Under the pieces are notes generated by a model. It was not told where the DNA came from. It was given only the letters and a program-made list of their open reading frames with translations, and searched no databases. Of a DNA stretch of 64,000 nt, positions 58,427 through 64,000 are shown piece by piece. The first letter of the stretch is position 1, and the number at the start of each line of letters is the position of its first letter. A program made the translations under genes and the position numbers. The stretch lies in the NCBI GenBank assembly GCA_035561075.1, contig DATMYF010000022.1, positions 1-64,000 of the forward strand, read 5' to 3'. Source of the DNA: JAMCRM01 sp035561075 (GTDB lineage Bacteria > Acidobacteriota > Terriglobia > Bryobacterales > Bryobacteraceae).

Positions 58427-58776
58427 CCCGCGCCACCCAACGCCGCCCGGGTCTTCTTCGGTAACTTCGCGAATACCAGTTCCCAAGCCCGGCGTAATAA
58501 CCGTTTGATCTCCGCCGCCGGCAGGGCATCTTCGCTTCCAAGCGCCACCCACTGCGCCCGCGCCAGGTAGGGAGCGGGCACGATGCCCGCCTGTTCGGTA
58601 AGGGCGGCGAAGTCCTCGGGACTGCACTTGAACGACAACCAGTTTCCACCGGGTTCGAGGGGCAGGATAGCGTAGATCTTGCCGCCGACCTTGAATACCA
58701 GGTTGTCGCCCCACTGCACCTGTTCGGTGGTGTGCGGAAGAGCCAGGCAGTGCCGCCGAATCCACTCGATGTTCAT
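58423..58776 (-). CDS. MmcQ/YjbR family protein
   Basis: 117 residues on the minus strand, overlapping the 3' end of the ROK gene by 4 nt. The family pattern is clear: WIRRHCLALPHTTEQVQWGDNLVFKVGGKIYAI, a beta strand (WLSFKCSPEDFAAL), and APYLARAQWVAL near the C-terminus. Members have a cyanobacterial/double-wing DNA-binding-like fold; function is unknown. It is divergent from the isocitrate-lyase-family gene with 37 nt between starts. Confidence 0.9.
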   Translation of the reverse strand: MNIEWIRRHCLALPHTTEQVQWGDNLVFKVGGKIYAILPLEPGGNWLSFKCSPEDFAALTEQAGIVPAPYLARAQWVALGSEDALPAAEIKRLLRRAWELVFAKLPKKTRAALGGAG

Positions 58777-58813
58777 CTCTGAGTTCTAATTGTACTTGGA
58801 GCCGAATATCGCT

Positions 58814-59677
58814 ATGAAGAAAACCACGCTGCTTAGGAAGTACCTTGAAGCCCCTGAAATCCTGGTGATTCCCGGGGTTCCCGATCCGCTTTGCGCGCGC
58901 ATCGCATGGCAGGCCGGGTTCAAGGCTGTCTTCGTGAGCGGATACGCCAGCAGTGCGGCCTTCCTTGGCGCCCCGGATGTGGGCCTGCTCACCATGACGG
59001 AGATGGCCGATTGCGCCTCCCGCATTGTGGATGCCGTGGACCTGCCGGTGTTCGCCGATGGGGACAACGGTCATGGGAACACCACCAATGTCATCCGTAC
59101 CATGAAGTGCTTTGAGAAGGCAGGGGTGGCGGGGATCTTCTTCGAGGACCAGGTGTTGCCGAAGCGCTGCGGGCACATGTCAGGCAAGCAGGTGGTCCCG
59201 GTGGAAGAGATGGTGGGGAAGATTAAAGCCGCGGTGGATGCGCGCACCGATCGCGAGCTGACCATCATGGCTCGTACCGATGCCCTGGCCATCGACGGCA
59301 TCGACGACGCCATTGCGCGGATGCATCGCTACATCGAGGCGGGCGCCGATATGGCGTTCATCGAAGCTCCCGAATCCGTGGAGCAGATGCGTCGCATTAC
59401 GTCGGAGATCCGGGTTCCCCAGATGGCGAATATGGTTCCCGGCGGCAAGACCCCGATATTGCCCGCGGCGGAACTCGAAGCCCTGGGTTTCGCTTGCGTG
59501 GCGCATCCCACAGCCCTCACCTATACCATCGCGAAGGCCGCCAGGGACCTGCTGCGGGAACTCCATCGCACCGGCACCACGGTGGGCCTGGAAGACCGCA
59601 TGATTGCTTTCAGCGAATTCAACGAAATGGTGGGGCTGCCGGAGATTCGGGCGCGCGAAGCCGCTGAGACCTGCTAG
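58814..59677 (+). CDS. Isocitrate lyase/phosphoenolpyruvate mutase superfamily protein, methylisocitrate-lyase-like
   Basis: 287 residues from ATG at 58814 (a TTG at 58790 in frame is less likely; GGAG is well placed only for the ATG). VSGYASSAAFLGAPD, PVFADGDNGHG (metal site), EDQVLPKRCGHMSGK (KRCGH with Cys119, the loop of lyases such as PrpB), and IMARTDALAIDG. The KRCGH loop argues for a C-C lyase or oxaloacetate hydrolase activity, not PEP mutase. Neighbours give no pathway. Cytoplasmic. Confidence 0.88.
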   Translation: MKKTTLLRKYLEAPEILVIPGVPDPLCARIAWQAGFKAVFVSGYASSAAFLGAPDVGLLTMTEMADCASRIVDAVDLPVFADGDNGHGNTTNVIRTMKCFEKAGVAGIFFEDQVLPKRCGHMSGKQVVPVEEMVGKIKAAVDARTDRELTIMARTDALAIDGIDDAIARMHRYIEAGADMAFIEAPESVEQMRRITSEIRVPQMANMVPGGKTPILPAAELEALGFACVAHPTALTYTIAKAARDLLRELHRTGTTVGLEDRMIAFSEFNEMVGLPEIRAREAAETC

Positions 59678-59696
59678 GCGCTGCTCCACCCGGAGA

Positions 59697-60566
59697 TCAG
59701 GGTTTGCCGGATACCGGGAGTTCTGTGTTCTGGCTCCAGTCCTGGAAGGAGCCGTCGTAGAGCGCCACGTCGTAGCCCAGGTATCGCGCGGCAAAGTACG
59801 GCACCGTGGCCGTCTGGCCTACATGGCAGTACACCACCATACGCCCTGTCGCGGCTGGGGGAAGAAGTTGCTTGAGAGCTGCCGCCGGCTTGAACTTCTG
59901 CCCATCCAGAAGCTTCGTATAGGGCACATTGTGCGCGCCCGGGATGTGGCCCGCCCTGGGCATTCCGGCGGCACTGGAGCCGCAGTAGAACTCCGGCATT
60001 CGCGCATCAACCAGCACCACGCCTGGCCTCTCGAGCCGTGCCTGGATCCACTGGGCATTCACGACAGCGTGCGGGCGCGGACGTGCGGTGAACGGCATGG
60101 GCTCGACGCGCGGCGCTGCGGTGGTAACCGGCCGGCCCTCGGCGCGCCACGCCGCCAAGCCGCCATCGAGCAGGGATGCGCGGTCGCCCGCTCCCAGGTA
60201 GTCCAGCGTAAACCACACCCGTGTTGCGGGAGGCACGGCCTCGGCGCCGGGATAGATAATGATACGCGAGGTGTTCGAGACACCCAGCTTCCCGAACGCG
60301 GCTTCGAGAGCCTTGACGGGGGGCAACTCCAGCCTGACGCCGCGCTCCCCCGTGACGGAGATCCCGGCGAGGGTAAGCAGGCGGGCGCCGGGAATGTGCC
60401 CCTGGTCGTAATCCTGCTGCGAACCGACGTGCAGGATCACCAGCGACGGATCCTGCAAGCGTGTGCTCAGCCATTCCGTCGAAACAAGCATGTTTTTCGT
60501 CTGGGCGGCACAAGTCCCGGCTAAAGCCGCCAGCAGCAGGAATCCCGCTATGCGGTATTTCTCCAT
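59697..60566 (-). CDS. Exported sulfurtransferase with two rhodanese domains
   Basis: 289 residues from ATG at 60566, where a signal peptide begins (MEKYRIAGFLLLAALAGTCAAQ); an in-frame start at 60590 is possible. Two rhodanese modules: the first (about 30-140) lacks the active Cys, the second ends with VVYCHVGQTAT, giving the persulfide Cys and its loop. The tandem layout with only the C-terminal domain active is that of thiosulfate/3-mercaptopyruvate sulfurtransferases. The export signal suggests a periplasmic role. It is divergent from the DegT gene. Confidence 0.9.
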   Translation of the reverse strand: MEKYRIAGFLLLAALAGTCAAQTKNMLVSTEWLSTRLQDPSLVILHVGSQQDYDQGHIPGARLLTLAGISVTGERGVRLELPPVKALEAAFGKLGVSNTSRIIIYPGAEAVPPATRVWFTLDYLGAGDRASLLDGGLAAWRAEGRPVTTAAPRVEPMPFTARPRPHAVVNAQWIQARLERPGVVLVDARMPEFYCGSSAAGMPRAGHIPGAHNVPYTKLLDGQKFKPAAALKQLLPPAATGRMVVYCHVGQTATVPYFAARYLGYDVALYDGSFQDWSQNTELPVSGKP

Positions 60567-60613
60567 AGTCCCTTTATAGCGCGGCTGCATTCCGGCAAAC
60601 AGCCGAAATCACA

Positions 60614-60642
60614 TTGACTTCAACACCGTCGCGCAGTAGAAT
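60614..60642 (+). promoter_or_regulatory. Sigma-70-like promoter for the DegT-symporter genes
   Basis: TTGACT (60614-60619) and TAGAAT (60637-60642) are each one base off consensus, with the ideal 17-nt spacer. This is the best sigma-70-type promoter seen in the window. It predicts a start near 60649 and a leader of about 68 nt before the ATG at 60717. Confidence 0.65.
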
Positions 60643-60660
60643 CCGCCGAAACCCGTTGGA

Positions 60661-60693
60661 CTCACCATTCACATAGTGAATACCCAGGGTGAG
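60661..60693 (+). promoter_or_regulatory. Palindrome in the DegT leader, operator or RNA hairpin
   Basis: ATTCAC-ATA-GTGAAT (60667-60681) is a perfect 15-bp inverted repeat. It is enclosed by CTCACC (60661-60666) and GGTGAG (60688-60693), which can pair as an outer stem with a six-nt bulge on one side. It begins about 12 nt after the predicted transcript start, so a repressor such as the ROK protein at 57200 could bind it; equally it could act as an RNA structure. Confidence 0.5.
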
Positions 60694-60716
60694 ATCTAAT
60701 CGGGGGAGGCCAGTGT

Positions 60717-62045
60717 ATGTACGGGACATTGTTAAGAAGAACGTTTGTGGGGGTAGGCTCGGCGTTTGCGCTCGGAGCCGCCCAGGCACGCAACGCAACC
60801 GCCCGCCCCGCCCTGCTCGGCGGAGAACCGGTGCGCAAGAAGGGGTTTCCCAGCTGGCCGCGGTGCACCCCCGAGGACGAGCAGAGCTGGGTAGAGGTCC
60901 TGCGGAGCGGTAGATGGTGGCGCAAGGAAGGCAAGCACGTGCGCAACTTCGAGAAGGCCTGGGCCGAACGGCTGGGCGCGCGGTATTGCATCGCCACCAC
61001 GAACGGCACGGGCGCTCTCATGGCGGCCCTCCACGCTGTGGATGTCGGGCCGAAGGACGAGGTTTTGGTCGGCCCTTACACCTTCATCGCCACTCTGAAC
61101 GCGATCCTCTCCCACTACGCTCTTCCGGTATTCGTGGACACGGACCCGGAAACCATGATGATCGACGCCAGGAAGATCGAGACGGCCATCACACCCCGTA
61201 CCCGGTGTATCCTGCCGGTCCACCTCGGCGGCAACGTGGCCGACATGGACCGCATCATGGCGATCTCGAAGCAGCGAGGCATCCCCGTAGTGGAAGACGC
61301 GTGCCAGGCGCATCTCTCGGAATGGCGCGGGAAGAAGGTTGCCACCGTGGGCACCCTGGGCTGCTTCAGCTTTCATAAACTGAAAAACCTCCCGGGCGGT
61401 GAAGGCGGCGCAGTCGTCACCAGCGACGAAACCCTCTTCCGGCGCGCTTATGGCTTCCACTCGCATTACCGGACTCCGGACGAGAACGCCGCCGATCCCG
61501 CACGGTGCCTCAACGGCATCAACCTGCGCATGCCGGAATTCCAGGCAGCCATCATGATGCGGCAGCTCATGCGCCTCGAAGCGCAGGCGCAGACGCGTGA
61601 GAAGAACGCCGCCTACCTCGGCGAGTTGCTTCGGGAAACACCCGGGGTGACGCCCGCCAGCAGCTATAGTGGCTGCACGCGCAACGCCTATCACCTGTAC
61701 ATGATGCGCTACAACCAGGAGGCCTTCGGGGGCCTGCCCCGTGCGCGTTTCGTACAGGCGGTCCGGGCCGAAGGGGCTCCCATTTCCGCCGGGTACGGCC
61801 CGCTGAACCGCGATCCATTCCTGGAGAACACCCTGAACTCGCGAGCCTTCAGGGCGGTTTACACCAAGCAGGAGATCGCCCGCTGGCGCGAGCGCAACCA
61901 GTGTCCGGCCAACGACCGTTTGACTGCGGGAGAGGGCCTCTGGATCCCCCAAAACGTCCTGCTTGGCGACAGGACGGATATGGAGGATATCGCGGCCGCC
62001 GTCGGTAAAGTCAAGCAACACGCGGAGGCGCTCAAAAAGACGTAG
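60717..62045 (+). CDS. DegT/DnrJ/EryC1/StrS-type aminotransferase with Tat-like leader
   Basis: 442 residues from ATG at 60717 with GGGGGAGG upstream. The first 26 residues (MYGTLLRRTFVGVGSAFALG, then AAQARN) look like a twin-arginine leader, which is unusual for this normally cytoplasmic PLP family. The core is intact: TTNGTGALMAAL for the phosphate cup, PVVEDACQAHLSEW for the ring-stacking Asp, and FSFHKLKNLPGGEGGAVVT with Lys223 as the PLP-binding residue. Relatives aminate keto sugars or act as dehydratases. It starts the transcription unit with the symporter at 62092. Confidence 0.87.
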   Translation: MYGTLLRRTFVGVGSAFALGAAQARNATARPALLGGEPVRKKGFPSWPRCTPEDEQSWVEVLRSGRWWRKEGKHVRNFEKAWAERLGARYCIATTNGTGALMAALHAVDVGPKDEVLVGPYTFIATLNAILSHYALPVFVDTDPETMMIDARKIETAITPRTRCILPVHLGGNVADMDRIMAISKQRGIPVVEDACQAHLSEWRGKKVATVGTLGCFSFHKLKNLPGGEGGAVVTSDETLFRRAYGFHSHYRTPDENAADPARCLNGINLRMPEFQAAIMMRQLMRLEAQAQTREKNAAYLGELLRETPGVTPASSYSGCTRNAYHLYMMRYNQEAFGGLPRARFVQAVRAEGAPISAGYGPLNRDPFLENTLNSRAFRAVYTKQEIARWRERNQCPANDRLTAGEGLWIPQNVLLGDRTDMEDIAAAVGKVKQHAEALKKT

Positions 62046-62091
62046 TCCGCCGCCCTTGCATCCCAGCCGGCTGTAGTAAACTTGGCACTCT

Positions 62092-63723
62092 ATGGTCGGC
62101 TTCGCGCTTGCTGATTGGATCGTCCTGGGCGCTTTCTTCGCCGGTTTGGCGGCCATAATCCTCTGGGTGCTGCGCCAGAAGGAAGAAGACACGGCCGATT
62201 ACTTCCTGGCTGGGCGCGACGCCGGATGGCTTGCGGTCGGGGCTTCCATCTTTGCCTCGAATATCGGCTCCGAACACCTGGTGGGTCTGGCCGGCGCGGG
62301 CTTTGAAAGCGGCATGGCCATGGCCCACTGGGAAATGCATGCCTGGATTATCCTGATCCTCGGCTGGGTTTTTGTGCCCTTCTACGCGCGCAGCCGCGTC
62401 TTCACCATGCCGGAGTTTCTCGAGCGCCGGTTCACGCCCGGGGCGCGATGGTTCCTCTCCCTTATCTCCCTTGTCAGTTACATCCTTACTAAGGTCGCGG
62501 TGACTGTCTATGCGGGCGGTGTGGTCTTCAAAACCGTGCTCGGTATCGATTCATGGATGGGGATTGACTTCTTCTGGATCAGCGCCATCGCGCTAGTGGT
62601 GGTGACCGGCATCTTCACGGTTCTGGGCGGGATGAAAGCGGTCTTGTATACGTCGGTCTTGCAGGCGCCCGTGCTGATTATCGGATCGCTCGTGATCGTG
62701 ATCGTCGGGTTGATCAAGGCGGGCGGTTGGAGCGAAGTGGAACTGGCGGTAGGCGCCAACCTGCGGCTGATCCGGCCGGCCTCGGATCCGAACTTTCCGT
62801 GGACGGGCGTGCTGCTCGGTTCGGCGATCATCGGCTTCTGGTACTGGTGCACCGATCAATACATCGTCCAGCGCACCCTTTCCGCGCGCAATCAACGGGA
62901 AGCCCGGCGCGGCGCGATTTTCGCTGCCTATCAGAAACTGCTCCCGGTCCTGATCTTCCTGGTGCCGGGCATGATCGCGTACACGCTGAACAAGAAGGGA
63001 ATTATTCACGTGGCCAGCGCCGATCAGGCCTTCCCTACCCTGGTATCCACGCTGCTACCCGCCGGAGTCAAGGGCGTGGTGGTCGGGGGCTTGCTGGCCG
63101 CCCTGATGAGTTCCCTTGCCTCGCTGTTCAACTCTTCGGCCACGCTCTTCACGGTGGACTTCTACAAGAAGTTCCGCCCGCAATCGTCGGAGAAGCACCT
63201 AGTGTTCGTTGGCCGGATGGCGACCGCCACGGTGGTACTGCTAGGCCTAGCCTGGATCCCGGTGATGAAGATGGTGGCCGGGGTGCTTTATGAGTACCTG
63301 CAACAGGTGCAGTCGTTGATTGCTCCGCCGATCGCAGCCGTCTTTCTGCTAGGCGTCTTTTCCAAACGAACCACCGGTCTTGCGGGACTGGTCGGGTTGG
63401 TGAGCGGGTTCGTGCTGGGAATGCTGCGCCTGGTGCTGGTGATCTTCCAGGGTCGCCTGGACCACAACGGCCTGCTCTACCGGGTGGTGGCCGTCAACTG
63501 GCTGCACTACTGCATTTTCCTGTTCTTCTTCACCATTGTCGTGATGCTGCTAGTCAGCAGGTTCTCAAAACCGAGAGACCCGGCGGAGATTCAGGGTCTG
63601 ACCTGGGGATCCGGCAGCCCGAAGCAGATTGCCGAGACGCGCGCGAGTTGGAATCACTGGGACGTGATCCACACGGGCGTGATCGTGACGGCGATCGTGG
63701 CCTTCTACTACCGGTTCTTCTGA
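62092..63723 (+). CDS. Sodium:solute symporter (SGLT-like SSS family)
   Basis: 543 residues, about 14 membrane helices. The N-terminal DYFLAGRDAGWLAVGASIFASNIGSEHLVGLAG and MPEFLERRF are near identical in pattern to the SGLT-type sugar transporters. FYKKFRPQSSEKH and the C-terminal helix SWNHWDVIHTGVIVTAIVAFYY complete the family layout. Sugar import with Na+ is likely. It lies 46 nt after the aminotransferase gene and precedes a predicted heparinase-like lipoprotein, so uptake of breakdown products of an extracellular glycan would make sense. Confidence 0.93.
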   Translation: MVGFALADWIVLGAFFAGLAAIILWVLRQKEEDTADYFLAGRDAGWLAVGASIFASNIGSEHLVGLAGAGFESGMAMAHWEMHAWIILILGWVFVPFYARSRVFTMPEFLERRFTPGARWFLSLISLVSYILTKVAVTVYAGGVVFKTVLGIDSWMGIDFFWISAIALVVVTGIFTVLGGMKAVLYTSVLQAPVLIIGSLVIVIVGLIKAGGWSEVELAVGANLRLIRPASDPNFPWTGVLLGSAIIGFWYWCTDQYIVQRTLSARNQREARRGAIFAAYQKLLPVLIFLVPGMIAYTLNKKGIIHVASADQAFPTLVSTLLPAGVKGVVVGGLLAALMSSLASLFNSSATLFTVDFYKKFRPQSSEKHLVFVGRMATATVVLLGLAWIPVMKMVAGVLYEYLQQVQSLIAPPIAAVFLLGVFSKRTTGLAGLVGLVSGFVLGMLRLVLVIFQGRLDHNGLLYRVVAVNWLHYCIFLFFFTIVVMLLVSRFSKPRDPAEIQGLTWGSGSPKQIAETRASWNHWDVIHTGVIVTAIVAFYYRFF

Positions 63724-63758
63724 GGCTATGTGTAGCGCGACAGGAGGCGCTCCAGTCT

Positions 63759-64000
63759 ATGCACCCGTTTCGAACGAGCAGTTTCGCATGCCTGCTGATT
63801 TTAGCCGCCACGCTGTTTACGGGCTGCGGCCCCTCGGTGGTCTGGACGGAAAGGGTCGCGGTCGCTGAGCGCGAACCGCGCCCGCAGGAACTGGTCCCCT
63901 ACCCTGGGGATGGCCTCAAAGCCGGGGTAAACCCGCCGGGTTTCACCTGGAACCCGGCCGAAGGGTCCAAAGCGTACCGCCTGGAGTTGCGTAAACCCGG
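63759..64000 (+). CDS. Lipoprotein, heparinase II/III-like N-terminal region (partial, runs off window)
   Basis: The first 80 codons are present, from ATG at 63759 with AGGAGG about 10 nt upstream. The leader MHPFRTSSFACLLILAATLF is followed by a lipobox (TGC), so the protein is probably lipid-anchored at a membrane. PYPGDGLKAGVNPPGFTWNPAEGSKAYRLEL resembles the DUF4962 domain found at the N-terminus of heparinase II/III-type polysaccharide lyases. The catalytic part lies outside the window, so the call is tentative. It follows the SGLT-like symporter after 35 nt. Confidence 0.7.
   Translation, partial: MHPFRTSSFACLLILAATLFTGCGPSVVWTERVAVAEREPRPQELVPYPGDGLKAGVNPPGFTWNPAEGSKAYRLELRKP

Noticed and set aside
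60732..62192. A 486-codon minus-strand frame opposite the DegT gene
   Set aside because: Antisense shadow of an intact PLP enzyme with a good promoter and ribosome binding site.
1..64000. tRNA, rRNA, riboswitch, CRISPR or transposase genes
   Set aside because: Looked for in intergenic stretches and by product; nothing with supporting structure or motif was found.

Overview
The window reads as a chromosomal segment of a high-GC Acidobacteriota, most likely of the Solibacter/Bryobacter lineage. The clearest pointer is the Solibacter-type C-terminal domain (TIGR03437-like): a good copy in the secreted protein at 49749-52373 and a weaker one in the metalloprotease at 3025-5496. Secreted carbohydrate-active proteins, SSS-family symporters beside predicted hydrolases and a long exopolysaccharide locus fit the same group. 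No rRNA, tRNA, insertion sequence or CRISPR array was seen.

Layout. (1) 1-2272, minus strand: a partial acetyl-xylan-esterase-like hydrolase, then an EpsI protein and an exosortase. (2) 2483-5496, plus: a small secreted protein and a matrixin-type metalloprotease, close to a near-consensus sigma-54 motif. (3) 5585-13605, plus: a Wzt-like ABC ATPase without its permease, then a tightly coupled set (DUF167, sodium:solute symporter, M24 peptidase, a GH31 homologue that has lost most of its catalytic barrel, a UroD-family protein, a Tat-type amidase). (4) 14077-47052, plus: 29 genes with no gap above 56 nt, the exopolysaccharide operon. It opens with a NusG paralogue whose leader holds a strong RNA hairpin, followed by Wza- and Wzc-like export proteins, GDP-heptose synthesis and branching genes, flippase, polymerase, glycosyltransferases, a WecA/TagO-like initiating transferase, and genes for carbamoyl, acyl, methyl and amide decoration. 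(5) 47061-55601: two paralogous secreted beta-helix proteins on the minus strand enclosing a plus-strand glycosyltransferase and a secreted glycosidase-like protein. (6) 56012-64000: a nucleotide-sugar epimerase, a ROK regulator, MmcQ/YjbR and isocitrate-lyase-family proteins, a rhodanese, a DegT-type aminotransferase with a Tat-like leader, a second SSS symporter and the start of a heparinase-like lipoprotein.

How the genes fit together. Region 4 looks like a complete Wzx/Wzy-type polysaccharide machine: the WecA-like enzyme primes undecaprenyl phosphate, the glycosyltransferases build the repeat unit, Wzx flips it, Wzy polymerises it and the Wzc/Wza pair controls length and export. HddA plus a nucleotidyltransferase-phosphatase fusion would supply GDP-manno-heptose, and the epimerase, cupin, C-methyltransferase and SDR that follow could turn it into a branched sugar. 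The NusG paralogue is a natural candidate for keeping RNA polymerase going through 33 kb. The beta-helix and glycosidase-like proteins are candidates for polymer trimming or binding at the surface. Functions are family-level inferences from reading the translated sequence; no database search was run.
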